NCBI RefSeq assembly: GCF_011089885.1
Contig: NZ_JAANBD010000025.1
Coordinates: 372,001-436,000, forward strand
DNA from: Thioalkalivibrio sp. XN279
Lineage (GTDB): Bacteria > Pseudomonadota > Gammaproteobacteria > Steroidobacterales > XN24
DNA length: 64,000 nucleotides
Direction: 5' to 3'
Position 1 is the stretch's first letter, and each line of letters starts with the position of its first letter. Below the pieces are notes generated by a model. That model worked only from the letters and a program-made list of their open reading frames with translations. It had not been told where the DNA came from and ran no database searches. The translations under genes and the position numbers were made by a program. Shown piece after piece: positions 1-9,478 of this stretch.

Positions 1-615
1 CTTGGAGAGGCCATACGCTCAGAACGTAGAAGTTTGGGGCTATCGTTGAGGAAATTAGGAGATCTTTCCGGGCTCAATCATGGTTATCTGAGTCGCGTCG
101 AACGCGGTGTAGTCCGACCCAGCCGCGAAAAGATCATTCGTATCTCCGATGCTTTTGTTCGTGCAGGGGACTCGCGGCTTGCAACACAGGAGCGAATCAG
201 GCGCAAGATGCTGGTGGCGGCCGACTTATGGGACGAGTTTCTTCCCGACCCAGACGACACGAGAAACCGATTCGCTGCGTTACTCCGGCGTGAGGGATAT
301 CAGGAAAAACAGATCGAAGCTGCTTTAGCATCCGTCTCACCCCAAACGATGAGCCGAGTTTTATCCGGCGAAGAACGGATTCAGAAATATCCAGTATCAG
401 CCCTTACCAACCCGGAAGCGAAGTTGGACCTCTCTCAAGAAGCTGTTGTCATCCCGGACTTTTCGTATACGTTTGGGGCCGGGCTGCGTGCTCAAATCTT
501 GGTTTCAGGCGAGTTGACCGACGAACAACAGCGCGTGCTGGAAACAGTCGCCAAACTGATCCATCAAATCCTGCCCCGACCGTCTTCCACGACCAGGAAA
601 AAAGAAGCGCCCTAG
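1..615 (+). CDS. Xre-family helix-turn-helix regulator (5' end cut by window)
   Basis: The reading frame is open from base 1. The residues before the first available start (a TTG at 34) continue a typical Xre helix-turn-helix (LGEAIRSERRSLGLSLRKL, then a recognition helix around NHGYLSRVERG and the usual VRPS turn), so the true start lies left of the window. The roughly 150 residues after the HTH match no family I recognise. A DNA-binding repressor role is inferred from the HTH. The gene stands alone, convergent with the leftward UDG-like gene, and could be the regulator of a mobile-element or toxin-antitoxin locus outside the window. Confidence 0.75.
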   Translation, partial: LGEAIRSERRSLGLSLRKLGDLSGLNHGYLSRVERGVVRPSREKIIRISDAFVRAGDSRLATQERIRRKMLVAADLWDEFLPDPDDTRNRFAALLRREGYQEKQIEAALASVSPQTMSRVLSGEERIQKYPVSALTNPEAKLDLSQEAVVIPDFSYTFGAGLRAQILVSGELTDEQQRVLETVAKLIHQILPRPSSTTRKKEAP

Positions 616-697
616 ATTCGGGATTCGCCCCACCGCGTTGAGCGCAGAAGTGTTTCGGGTCCAGAGACGACCTTCCTTTTCTTTAGAACGATAGCCG

Positions 698-1723
698 CTA
701 TCCGCGCACCCGCACTGCAAAGCCTTCGCGACACATAGAGGCGATATCCGTGCGAGTCACCTCGTATGTCAGGGGCTTTCCCTGCGGCCGGCGCCAGCCT
801 GTCGAACCCATGTGGTCGTGGAAGTCCGCCACCGATATCTCTCCCATTCTGGCAAGCTCGTGCCAGAAATCATGAATCGGCTGGTATTTGTACGAAGAAG
901 AAGGTTTACGTGCCGCCCTGATCACGGTGTCTGGTCTGAGAGGCGGTTGCCGCCCCCCTCCGCCTGCACCAAGGCCTTGTGCTACGGCAGGAATCTCTGA
1001 ATCTGTGTCGACCGGAGTCTCATCTGGCACCTCAGGTCTCTCAGGTTGGCGACCAAATGCCGCCCCCAGCCATTCGGCCACGCGCTGCCACTCCACGTTC
1101 GACACGCGTGCTCCAGTGGGATGAATGATGCCCAAGACGGGGATCCCACAGGCAAACCCTGATGCGGCAATGCGCCGGCCTCCGGTTCCCGTGATTTGGC
1201 TCTCGGAGACACCAACCACCTGATCGAAGACCCCCAAGCCAAGAGCGAGAACGCGTCGTGGTTGCAAAACGGCCATGAGTTTCTCGCACTCGGCACTGCA
1301 ATAGGCCTCAAGGTCTCGCCTTATGGATGCCGGATTGTCCTGCCATCCCAAGCCGGTCGGATGACGCCCCAGGCTCTTGCTCTTGAAGAACAGCCGGTTG
1401 GTCCCGACTGACTGCGCGAGGGCGCCCGGGGCGCCTGCCGACTCGAAGAGCGATCGCAGCCGGACAGCCAGCGGCCAGTGCTTCGCCAGGTACTCGTTCT
1501 TTCTTGGCCAGGTAAGCACCTCCGCATCGTAAAGATCGCTGGTGTTGAAGCCCGGATTGCTCCCGATAATCATCAACTCTGGGTTCGCGACAGGAGGCCC
1601 GTAGAGGATGCTGTACCGGCACTCCCAGGTCGCATACCGGCCCTCCAGCCCTCGCCACAAGGTATAGGTGCGCTGGTAGAGGTCGGTGCAGTACTCACCC
1701 AACATGCTGCTGTCTGTTCTCAT
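698..1723 (-). CDS. Uracil-DNA-glycosylase-superfamily-like protein
   Basis: A 341-residue protein. The N-terminal two thirds look like the uracil-DNA glycosylase fold: an early strand-loop MIIGSNPGFNTSD resembles the GxNPG water-activating motif I, and a later GIIHPTGARV resembles the HP-containing motif II that inserts into the DNA minor groove. A proline/glycine-rich linker (about residues 230-265) leads to a basic C-terminal domain of unknown type with HDFWHELARMG. If the call is right it would excise or bind a modified base in DNA. A non-enzymatic DNA-binding role is also possible because the motifs are divergent. A second ATG six codons in (1705) is an alternative start. No partner gene is adjacent. 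Confidence 0.5.
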   Translation of the reverse strand: MRTDSSMLGEYCTDLYQRTYTLWRGLEGRYATWECRYSILYGPPVANPELMIIGSNPGFNTSDLYDAEVLTWPRKNEYLAKHWPLAVRLRSLFESAGAPGALAQSVGTNRLFFKSKSLGRHPTGLGWQDNPASIRRDLEAYCSAECEKLMAVLQPRRVLALGLGVFDQVVGVSESQITGTGGRRIAASGFACGIPVLGIIHPTGARVSNVEWQRVAEWLGAAFGRQPERPEVPDETPVDTDSEIPAVAQGLGAGGGGRQPPLRPDTVIRAARKPSSSYKYQPIHDFWHELARMGEISVADFHDHMGSTGWRRPQGKPLTYEVTRTDIASMCREGFAVRVRG

Positions 1724-1875
1724 CTATATGGAAACCTCGTTGAAGTCATGGGATCCGACTCATTCAATCGCTTCCTGCGGGACCGGCCCTAAGTTCCTGG
1801 GAGCAATCGAGCCCAATTAGTTCTGTGGATTCAAGGAACGTGGAATTGCTTCAATCCCGCCAGTTATTCAACCTG

Positions 1876-2295
1876 TCATGCGCCACATGACGTTGATCGG
1901 TTCTTGGCTTGCAAACGCCGGCCCGGCGCCAGCTGTCGTCTGAGGTCGCGCCCGGCGGCTTTGCCATGCGCGCTGCTAACGTGCTGCAAGAGGCGTCGAA
2001 GTGTATGCACCTTACGTCCGCATATGGGACAACATGATTTAAAGTGAGCCCGCAGCAGGTGCTGCTTGTACTTCCTGCGCCCCACGAGACTGTGACATGC
2101 CCGACATCGAATGAGTGTCTCTGGTCGCTTTTTTCTAAGTGTCGGTGGATCCTTTGGTGGATAGAGAATCGCGAATTTCTTGGCATGGTCCGGATAGAGC
2201 CGGGTCAGATCAGGGGAAATCGCGATCCGAGCAGGTTGCTCAGGCATCTTCGCCTTGTCCCAGCGATTCTGCTTCTCGTGATCGAGCTTGGTCAT
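1876..2295 (-). CDS. Small protein with two C2H2-type zinc fingers
   Basis: A 139-residue basic protein with two consecutive C-x2-C-x12-H-x4-H units: CRACHSLVGRRKYKQHLLRAH and, directly after, CPICGRKV...HVSSAH. This spacing is that of classical C2H2 fingers, so nucleic-acid binding is likely. The N-terminus carries no recognisable domain. The start is an ATG preceded by AGAGGA at about 7 bases. It is the third leftward gene downstream of 2936-3667 and 2372-2935, with a 76-base gap, and may be in the same transcript. The exact function is unknown. Confidence 0.55.
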   Translation of the reverse strand: MTKLDHEKQNRWDKAKMPEQPARIAISPDLTRLYPDHAKKFAILYPPKDPPTLRKKRPETLIRCRACHSLVGRRKYKQHLLRAHFKSCCPICGRKVHTLRRLLQHVSSAHGKAAGRDLRRQLAPGRRLQAKNRSTSCGA

Positions 2296-2371
2296 AAAAA
2301 AGTCCTCTCGATGCGGCGAGCATCAGCTAAATTCTGTATCACCTACGGCACGGGGAACCCCTGGCTAATCA

Positions 2372-2935
2372 TCATTCACGTCCGATGTCGCGCAACGCCT
2401 TTCTGATGGCTTTGCGAACCTGCTGCAAGTCGGCGCAGAACAATTCTTTCGCATTGATACTTTTGCCTTCCTTTCGGTACGAACCGTCTTGCCTGAATCG
2501 CTTCAGGGCTCTCTGTGCTCGGGTCTCCACGTCGCCGGCTCGGTCCGTTTGGAAGCTCGCTTCAAGCACCCAGTCCACGGCTCCGCCATATTTCTCTCGC
2601 GACAAAAGCTCAATCCGGGCCCGCGGATCCACCGCCGTTCCGACCTTTCTGCATGCCAGTTCTGTAGAAAACGCCACGTAGACAAAGCCGGGGGAACGGT
2701 GCCGTCTCGTGTAGCCGAGTGAATGCGGATTGCACTGAGCGCACTGGCCACCCGACACTCTCAGTCGGTGCCCAAATGCCCGACATGGCGCTCCGGCGAT
2801 GCTTACTAACGCGTTCGTTGACCGCATTCGCTGCCTCCATTCAGTGCGAGGCAATCCACTCAGATCCTCGATTGAAGAAGCTGGGATGCCGTGATGAGCG
2901 ATAAAATCGCGCTCGATCTTGTTCAAGCGAGCCAT
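2372..2935 (-). CDS. T5orf172 / MUG113-like (GIY-YIG superfamily) protein
   Basis: A 187-residue protein. The central part reads GFVYVAFSTELACRKVGTAV, then DPRARIELLSR and a C-terminal KELFCADLQQVRKAI. This is the order of elements in the T5orf172/MUG113 domain (a VYV..s strand, KVG/KIGT, R-rich helix, kELF.v..) of the GIY-YIG nuclease superfamily. A small zinc-binding-like segment (CRAFGH...CAQCNPH) precedes it. The ATG overlaps the stop of the upstream gene (TAGATG), so the two are translationally coupled. Such proteins are common in phages and mobile elements; nuclease activity has not been shown for most of the family, so catalysis is an inference. Confidence 0.6.
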   Translation of the reverse strand: MARLNKIERDFIAHHGIPASSIEDLSGLPRTEWRQRMRSTNALVSIAGAPCRAFGHRLRVSGGQCAQCNPHSLGYTRRHRSPGFVYVAFSTELACRKVGTAVDPRARIELLSREKYGGAVDWVLEASFQTDRAGDVETRAQRALKRFRQDGSYRKEGKSINAKELFCADLQQVRKAIRKALRDIGRE

Positions 2936-3667
2936 CTACTTGCCCTCCGTGACGAAAGTCTTTTGATCCATCAGTTTTTGGTACGACGTCGCCGTCAGGC
3001 CGCTCCGAATGCCAAGGACCTGTGCTAGCCACTGCACGAGACTTGCCCACTCAAGTGCGGCCAGATGCCTGGCGTGGTCGCTCAGATCGAGATCATGGAG
3101 CCACGTGACAATCCGCACCTGCCCGTCAAGGAAAATGGCTCTCGCATGCCCCGACCGCGTGGGAATTTGCACACACCCCCTCCCCTTCACGAGCGCCCCG
3201 TCAACTAGAGGCTGAAAATGCGCTTTCATGAAGAAGAGCGCCAAGAGTGCGGGTTTCAGTTCATCCGCCCATGCGGCGACCGATAGCTTTTTTCCCCGCG
3301 TTGCGAGCCGCTCCAACGCATGGGCAGTGATGTGAATCCCTGTGGATGTCGCCATGGACTGTCGCGTGCGGTAATCAACCGAAATCATCTGCAACACCAG
3401 CCCTTGGGGTCCTGTGGTCTCAGGTAACGGCTCTAATACCAAGTGGTCGATACGAGCACGTCGTCCACTTGAGACCACAGTGGCTACGGACAACGGGCCG
3501 GATGTTCTTTGGAAGGTATTAAGCCAGTACTTCGTCCAGGGTCGGCGCCGGACCGGCGCCCGCCGTGCGGAGAATGTGGAAAGACGCTCAGAAAGCTGCC
3601 GCCTCGCTTCGGCACATTCGGCTCTTCGGATCCCACGCGCGTGGGTAGGGGTGATTACGCCATACAT
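2936..3667 (-). CDS. Hypothetical protein, partner of the T5orf172 gene
   Basis: About 243 residues with no motif I recognise. The N-terminus is arginine-rich, and the rest has alternating hydrophobic segments (for example LKPALLALFFMKAHF) without a convincing membrane helix. I chose the ATG at 3667, which has GGGAG about 9 bases upstream, over the GTG three codons earlier. Its stop touches the start of the T5orf172 gene (TAGATG), so the pair forms an operon and probably acts together. Function unknown. Confidence 0.5.
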   Translation of the reverse strand: MYGVITPTHARGIRRAECAEARRQLSERLSTFSARRAPVRRRPWTKYWLNTFQRTSGPLSVATVVSSGRRARIDHLVLEPLPETTGPQGLVLQMISVDYRTRQSMATSTGIHITAHALERLATRGKKLSVAAWADELKPALLALFFMKAHFQPLVDGALVKGRGCVQIPTRSGHARAIFLDGQVRIVTWLHDLDLSDHARHLAALEWASLVQWLAQVLGIRSGLTATSYQKLMDQKTFVTEGK

Positions 3668-3835
3668 AGTCCGCACTCCCAGAACAATGTGATGAGTTCT
3701 GGGTTACTAAACGTAGATCGCGGGAAAACATCAGGACTTTGCCTGTCCAAGCCCAGCCGAAACCGGTCAGATGGGGAGCGCCGGGACTGTTTTCGTCCCG
3801 GCGCACGTCGACAGCAGCGGCATTACCTTATTGTT

Positions 3836-4528
3836 TTAATTGGTTTTTTCTGGAACAAGCAGAATCTCGACCATGCCATCATGCGGCTGGACATCGAAAC
3901 CGTTCGTTCTTAGGGCTTCCAGGTAGGCATCGTGCGCCGGGACACGTAGCAGGACGCGACCATCCGAAAGTGCCTGAACCGACACTTCGGGCAGGGCCGG
4001 CGCTGCTTCCCCGGTTTGAGAACCGTCAGGTCCCCTACCCGCCCCGCCGTTGCCGCGCGCCATCCATGGCGAACCTGCTGATTCCAACTCATCGCGCAAG
4101 TAGCGAGCGGCTTCACCAGGGTCAGGCACCGGCAGCACCAGAGCAAACTTGCTCACCAAAGGACTCGACTGTACCGCTGGCTCTGACTCGGTTGAGGCTG
4201 GGGTCTTTTCAGAGACCTGCATGGGAACAAGCGGACTGACCAATATCCCGATCGCGCCAATAGTCGCAGCTAAACCGACCACGGGGGGCCAAATTGTTCT
4301 GCGGTGCTGGACCCTGTTCTTTCGCTCTCGAGCAACGGCAAATTGGATTCGCTCCAGGGCCGCCGGACTCGGCTCGGGGACAGACCGGTCCATACGTTCT
4401 GCCCTCCGCCGAATTGCATCGCGAACTGCACTCGCGGCTTGCGCATCACCGCTCGCAAGCTCCGTCGTTGACTGGCCCCTAAGCACCTTTAGCCAGTCAT
4501 CAGAAGTCTTGTTATCCGGGGAGGTCAT
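3836..4528 (-). CDS. Putative membrane anti-sigma factor
   Basis: A 230-residue protein encoded directly after an ECF sigma factor, overlapping it by an ATGA. Residues 1-75 are cytoplasmic and charged; about residues 79-102 (TIWPPVVGLAATIGAIGILV) form one membrane helix; the rest is a periplasmic tail rich in Pro/Ser/Thr ending in a small alpha/beta segment. This topology and position are those of anti-sigma factors, but I see no ZAS zinc motif (H-x3-C-x2-C), so it would be an unusual class. By context it would hold the sigma factor at the inner membrane until a signal arrives, possibly from the CHAT protein encoded divergently. Confidence 0.6.
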   Translation of the reverse strand: MTSPDNKTSDDWLKVLRGQSTTELASGDAQAASAVRDAIRRRAERMDRSVPEPSPAALERIQFAVARERKNRVQHRRTIWPPVVGLAATIGAIGILVSPLVPMQVSEKTPASTESEPAVQSSPLVSKFALVLPVPDPGEAARYLRDELESAGSPWMARGNGGAGRGPDGSQTGEAAPALPEVSVQALSDGRVLLRVPAHDAYLEALRTNGFDVQPHDGMVEILLVPEKTN

Positions 4529-5112
4529 ACGGGGTCAGTAAGCAACGACAGGCAGGGTTGAAGAAAATCTTTAAGCTTCCGCCGACATTGGCTCAGGTAT
4601 TCAGTCGTCGCGCGAACGGTGCGCCCGATCTGCTCCGAGATATCTGACATGGTATAGCCCTCAACCCAGAGCGTCAGTGCGTAAGCACTCTCAGGCCAGA
4701 CTCGCCCGAAATATTCCAAGCCATTTGCCACGCAGTCTCTCAATTCGTCGCTCTCGGTCAATGATTCCGGTCTGAGCTCGAGCCGGTCAGGTTGGGAAGC
4801 GACATCGTCGGAGACTTGATCGCCAGCCTGCTCGAACCGGCCCGCTCGATGGCGATGATAGTCATATAGACAGTTACGTGCGATGGTCCAGATCCAAGCC
4901 CGTGCCGTGCCTTGTTCAGTGTAACCCGATGCCGATCTATAGATCTTTAGGATGGTTTCCTGCAGCAGATCTTGAGCATCCTCGCCACTCACCCCATGGT
5001 GCACGAAATACCTGAGCATCCTGCTTGCATACTGCTCGTAGAGGTTCTTAATCGCGAGCTGTTGCTCCCGCTTCCCGCGACAAAGAGCGGCGATAATCTC
5101 CGAGTCGGTCAT
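4525..5112 (-). CDS. ECF-type RNA polymerase sigma factor
   Basis: A 195-residue sigma-70 family protein with regions 2 and 4. Region 2 is visible as YEQYASRMLRYF, then GEDAQDLLQETILKIYRS and ARAWIWTIARNCLYDYHRHR (core binding and -10 recognition). Region 4 shows ALTLWVEGYTMSDISEQIGR followed by TTEYLSQCRRKLKDFL, the usual helix-turn-helix for the -35 element. It is the first gene of a leftward operon and its next gene, overlapping by four bases, is a membrane anti-sigma-like protein. The divergent CHAT gene starts 93 bases away, so autoregulation and control of the CHAT gene from the shared intergenic region is likely. Confidence 0.9.
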   Translation of the reverse strand: MTDSEIIAALCRGKREQQLAIKNLYEQYASRMLRYFVHHGVSGEDAQDLLQETILKIYRSASGYTEQGTARAWIWTIARNCLYDYHRHRAGRFEQAGDQVSDDVASQPDRLELRPESLTESDELRDCVANGLEYFGRVWPESAYALTLWVEGYTMSDISEQIGRTVRATTEYLSQCRRKLKDFLQPCLSLLTDPV

Positions 5113-5205
5113 ACACGACTACCATATGTGAACCATGCAATTATTGCTCGGTCCGCTTACAGATACTATCCGTATCATTTTCAGGGACTATCACCGCGGA
5201 ACATC
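5113..5205. promoter_or_regulatory. Divergent promoter region between ECF sigma and CHAT genes
   Basis: A 93-base intergenic region from which both the sigma factor and the CHAT gene must be transcribed. It contains a short inverted repeat GATAC (5162-5166) / GTATC (5172-5176) with a 5-base spacer, a possible operator. A GAACC-like box followed by CGGTC is also present, but the spacing is shorter than the usual ECF promoter, so I do not assign -35/-10 elements. Confidence 0.35.
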
Positions 5206-8200
5206 ATGAGCACGTCCTACGAAATACCCGTCGTCATGGATTGGCCGAAGGGCTTTCGGATACGGGTCCGGCTTTTCATCCTCTCTTTCCTTGCATTGGC
5301 GACGCTATCCCCTCTATCCGCCGGGGGCACAGTCCCGCCTGAACCTGTCGGCGACACGGCCCGGAGGCTTTACGTATCAGGCAACCCGATGCAGGCCATT
5401 ACTATTTGGCAGGATGAGCTTGCATCACTGCTGGAAAACGAGCCGTCTCTGGAGGATATGGGGTTTGTGCGAGAGCTGGCTGAGACCTGCACTCTCGCCC
5501 GCCATGTACATTGCATGCAAAACATCGTCCGCTCGATCCAGAAGGTACAGCCGGCATCTTTCGGGGACCAAGACAAGCTGCTCTTTTTAACTTTGCGGGC
5601 GTACGTGCTGAATCTCTTTACTCTGCACTTTGCCCCCCACTCACAGATAGAAGGCGCACTTGCTGCCCAACCCGCCAGCATCGCCGAGGTCCTTTACTCT
5701 GATCCTGGTCTCTACATTGCGGACCAGTTCGTCAAGAGCCAAATGTGGCTTTCGCTGGGACGCACAGAGAATGCCGAGAAGGCGGCGGATCGGGGGCTGC
5801 TTGCCCTTGCTGCCCTGAAGCCTTCGGCCCGCAGCTTCCGCCAGTACGCCTATCTGCTCGCCACTGCTATTGATATTGAATTGAGAGCGGGGCGCCTGGT
5901 CGAGGCCGATGGCTTGATGCACGCGGCATTGCCCCTCCTACACCAGTACGCCTCCGCACCTAGCCTTGAGTACGCACTCCTCAAGGCGATGGAATCAGAG
6001 CTGAACTTCGCGATGGCCAGGCCAGATGAAGCCGCTTCTGATGCCCAGGAAGCAATAGATGGCCTTGGAGCACTCGACATTCCCGCCTCACGGTTCACGG
6101 ATCGGAGAATTGTGCTACGCGCCATCCAGGCAGGTGCCTGCGTGATCACTGGCGCTGAGCCAGAGTGTCTGGAGTACAGCCTTGGTGCGATGCGAGCAGA
6201 ACGCGTTCATTACGGACCGGCGCCGCCACCCGACGAACCGGATCACTTTGAGAGCTATATCACGCCCATCGAGGTCCTCGCACGGGGTGTCTCCGGCACG
6301 CTAGAAGATGCGGATGCCGATTGGCGGAATCGGGCGTGGACCGTGCTCCATAGTCCTTGGCGATTTGACGTCGATCTCGAGCTCTCAGCAGCGAGATCCG
6401 TGGCCATTGGAATGCTTTCCGCCGATGACCCTTCCTTCGACCATGTCAGCTACGCCAGACAAGCCATAGAGACTTTACGCCAGAGCATTAGCGAGGTGCA
6501 TACGATCACTCCCGGAATCCTGTTTGATCCAGGGCTGTATCGAAAATTCATCGCCATCGCGAGTGCCAGCCTGCTTACTCAGAACAGGACCGCGAGGGGT
6601 TTAGATGCCGAGCTTGTGCTTTATGCAGTGGAGTACTCAACACGCGGCCTGCACTCACGGCAATCCGATGCACTTGCAGAAATCGCCGCCGCAACGAACT
6701 CCAACGTCAGGAAATCTGTGCATACCGCCGCACGTCTGAGATCCAAGCAATCCCACGTTATCCGCCAACTTATCGCGAGAACTGTTGATTCACATGAATC
6801 ACCTAAAGGCACAGGGGCACCTGAGCCTCTCGCGTTGGATTCCGTCAAGTATTGGTCCCTGGCCGACACTACGTTAAACCGGTACAAAGCTGCCGAGACT
6901 CTGCTTGCGAGGTCTGATTACCAAGAACTTCCCCTCGTGCCAAATATGACGGACCTTCAAGCGCACTTGAAACCGGGTGAAGTTCTTCTTGCATTGGGTC
7001 TGGCGCCGGATGGAACGATGAATTCCGTCTGCATCACGGAGGATGACGCCACAGCTATCCAATACCACATCGATCACGAGCAGCTCGCGAAAGATCTCAA
7101 TACACTCAACTCCGCATTGGTGGCCGATCATCCGCCTAGCCTCATGGCCGACAGTACGTACCCCGTGCAGGAGGCGATAAGGGTCTACAACGCGATACTC
7201 AAGCCACGGCGACATGGTCCCGCTCAGTGTATTGAACCAGGGATGACAGTGTTCATCGCACCGTCTGCCATGTTCGCAAATGCTCCGTTGGAGGCCACGC
7301 TAGCCTCGGAGCCACCCAGGGACAATTTCGGCTGGCTTTTGGGCGAAGCGCCCTGGGCTCTACGAGAGAATAGTTTTGTCTATGTCTATTCGGTTCGTGG
7401 CTTCCTTGCCCAACGTCGTATTCTAGAAATCCCAAGAGTTGGAACGGGAACATTGCTCTCGATCGCGGACCCCGCTCTCGATGGCTCCCTGCCGTCCGGT
7501 TCGGAAGCTTTGGCGTCAATTACACGTCGAGCGTCTCCGAAGATGAGCCAAGATGGGCTGGCCGCACTAGCCCGGATCCCAAACACTGCGCGAGAAGCAC
7601 AGAACATCTACAACTTGCTGAGCAACCGGGGCAAACTCATCGTCGGTCCAGCAGCGACAGAAGAAGCCTTCCGCACAGATATCTTGAGTCGCTATCAGTA
7701 TCTCCATTTCGCCACCCATGGCCTGATCAGAAACGATGGCGGAGACCTTGGTGAGTCGGCACTGGTCCTAACCCCCGTTTCAGAAGCCAATCCTTGGAAT
7801 GACGGACTTCTAACCGCATCCGAAATAGCCGACCTGAATCTTGCTGCAGATATCGCGGTGCTCTCCGCATGCAATACCGCGAATGTCGATACTGAGTATT
7901 TCAGTTCAGAGATTCAGGGTCTGACCACGGCTTTTGCCACCGCCGGAGTACCTGCTGTCCTCGCGTCTTTCTGGCCAGTAGAAACTTTCGCCTCAGAAAC
8001 GCTGGTAACTTCCTTCTTTACACATTTCACGCAGTCCGATCGGTCTGCTGCACATGCGCTGACCCGTGCCAAACTCGAATACCTGGAAACTAGCAGGCGG
8101 GCGCTACAACATCCTCGACACTGGGCGGCATTCGCGATGCTAGGTGATACGTTCCGGACCCACGCACCCGAGGCACGCCCCTCGACCTTAACGACCCTCC

Positions 8201-9363
8201 AGGAAGAGGGAGCGGTTCTGGAAATGGCAACGGTCACCGGATCTGCAGACCTCGTGGCAAGCACGGTGTTGGACCGGGGCATCGTGCATCGCATTGGTCC
8301 CTCACTGGATCTCACGGAAATACTGAAAGACATTGCCCCTCGGGGGGTAACGACAACGAGCCAGGATGAGACCTTCGTGTTCGGCGCCGATGCGGCCACA
8401 CTTCCGCAGTCTCTTACCCCGGTCATTCGCCGAGTCTATTCCGCGAACGAGGAGCTTTTAACTCAGTCTTTCCAACTTCAGACGAAAACCGGTTTGGCCA
8501 ACTCAGTAGCCCAGGGCCGCGATAGAACCATCGCTGTCCTGATCGTTCAGAGTGTTGCAAGTCCAAAGCCTGACCAGCTTACAGATAGAAAATTCAGGTT
8601 CTTGGTCGAACTCGTGAAACCCGATGGCCGGTCACCGGAACCGCATCAATTGGCGTTGACCACCCATTACTCTGACGTGGCAGCCGCCAAGATAAGGGCC
8701 TCTTCGGACTACATCCTGGTTTTCGTAACGCCCCGAATGCCGGAAATCAACGAAGACGCGCGCAGTCTAACGTCGTTGAATACGCTTACGCATTGTGCGC
8801 CCCCCCTCTCGACACATCTTGTTTGGCTCAGTTCGGACGGGGCCCAGATGCTGGCTCAACACGTGCTTGAGGACGTGGCGGTTCAGGATGTCATCACAAC
8901 CGAATCTGGCCAATTTATCGCAGTTGGCAAAGAGATGTCGCAGTGTGGCGTGAACGATACGCTCGTGATGGGCGAGCTATCACCAGAGTCCTCATCATGG
9001 CGGAGGCTTGTCTTGGATGAGGCACCCGGTTACACGATTTCCGCCAAGTTCGCCGGGCCGATCGAGAATGGCCACCTACTTCTGGCGGTAACGCGGGCTA
9101 CCGCAAGAGTCTCTTCCGAGGTCTTGTTCGCCCAGAACGATACCGATTGGCGCACTCCGGATATGCCGTACGCACGGCCATGGATTGCCGAGTCCGAGGT
9201 CTTTTGTATCGCACCGGATGAAGCGCCCCTGAACTCACTCTCTCTGAGTTCAGGGATTGGTGTCTCCGGGCTTGCGATTGCGTCCCGAGGTAAGGATGTC
9301 TTTGTCGGAGGCAGCCTTAACGCTCGCCCGTTCGTTTTGGGCACGGTGGCGCCCTGCCACTGA
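5206..9363 (+). CDS. Large exported CHAT-domain (caspase-like) protein
   Basis: 1385 residues from the ATG at 5206, which has GCGGA just upstream; a longer frame to 4972 would overlap the sigma gene and is unlikely. A signal peptide or anchor lies at about residues 15-45 (RLFILSFLALATLSPLSAGG). Residues about 50-700 are helical and TPR-like. The CHAT domain spans about 800-990, with the catalytic His in LHFATHG (H838) and Cys in VLSACNT (C889), both in standard context, followed by the usual GVPAVLASFWPV and WAAFAMLGD blocks. Residues after about 1010 look beta-rich, perhaps propeller-like. CHAT proteases are cysteine peptidases often used in conflict or death pathways. Divergent from an ECF sigma/anti-sigma pair. 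Export would place the protease outside the cytoplasm; its substrate is unknown. Confidence 0.85.
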   Translation: MSTSYEIPVVMDWPKGFRIRVRLFILSFLALATLSPLSAGGTVPPEPVGDTARRLYVSGNPMQAITIWQDELASLLENEPSLEDMGFVRELAETCTLARHVHCMQNIVRSIQKVQPASFGDQDKLLFLTLRAYVLNLFTLHFAPHSQIEGALAAQPASIAEVLYSDPGLYIADQFVKSQMWLSLGRTENAEKAADRGLLALAALKPSARSFRQYAYLLATAIDIELRAGRLVEADGLMHAALPLLHQYASAPSLEYALLKAMESELNFAMARPDEAASDAQEAIDGLGALDIPASRFTDRRIVLRAIQAGACVITGAEPECLEYSLGAMRAERVHYGPAPPPDEPDHFESYITPIEVLARGVSGTLEDADADWRNRAWTVLHSPWRFDVDLELSAARSVAIGMLSADDPSFDHVSYARQAIETLRQSISEVHTITPGILFDPGLYRKFIAIASASLLTQNRTARGLDAELVLYAVEYSTRGLHSRQSDALAEIAAATNSNVRKSVHTAARLRSKQSHVIRQLIARTVDSHESPKGTGAPEPLALDSVKYWSLADTTLNRYKAAETLLARSDYQELPLVPNMTDLQAHLKPGEVLLALGLAPDGTMNSVCITEDDATAIQYHIDHEQLAKDLNTLNSALVADHPPSLMADSTYPVQEAIRVYNAILKPRRHGPAQCIEPGMTVFIAPSAMFANAPLEATLASEPPRDNFGWLLGEAPWALRENSFVYVYSVRGFLAQRRILEIPRVGTGTLLSIADPALDGSLPSGSEALASITRRASPKMSQDGLAALARIPNTAREAQNIYNLLSNRGKLIVGPAATEEAFRTDILSRYQYLHFATHGLIRNDGGDLGESALVLTPVSEANPWNDGLLTASEIADLNLAADIAVLSACNTANVDTEYFSSEIQGLTTAFATAGVPAVLASFWPVETFASETLVTSFFTHFTQSDRSAAHALTRAKLEYLETSRRALQHPRHWAAFAMLGDTFRTHAPEARPSTLTTLQEEGAVLEMATVTGSADLVASTVLDRGIVHRIGPSLDLTEILKDIAPRGVTTTSQDETFVFGADAATLPQSLTPVIRRVYSANEELLTQSFQLQTKTGLANSVAQGRDRTIAVLIVQSVASPKPDQLTDRKFRFLVELVKPDGRSPEPHQLALTTHYSDVAAAKIRASSDYILVFVTPRMPEINEDARSLTSLNTLTHCAPPLSTHLVWLSSDGAQMLAQHVLEDVAVQDVITTESGQFIAVGKEMSQCGVNDTLVMGELSPESSSWRRLVLDEAPGYTISAKFAGPIENGHLLLAVTRATARVSSEVLFAQNDTDWRTPDMPYARPWIAESEVFCIAPDEAPLNSLSLSSGIGVSGLAIASRGKDVFVGGSLNARPFVLGTVAPCH

Positions 9364-9478
9364 GTTTTGGAGGCATGGCTACAGCTAACAGCGAATTGGA
9401 CGCATTAAAGCTCACGGAGCTGACCTCGAGCCGGCTGGCATTCGCCAGATCGTCCTCCCCCCAGCGCTTGTCTCAAAT

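Noticed and set aside
2372-3667. Restriction-modification system
   Set aside because: The T5orf172-like protein and its partner have no methyltransferase or classical restriction enzyme nearby, so the name is not justified.
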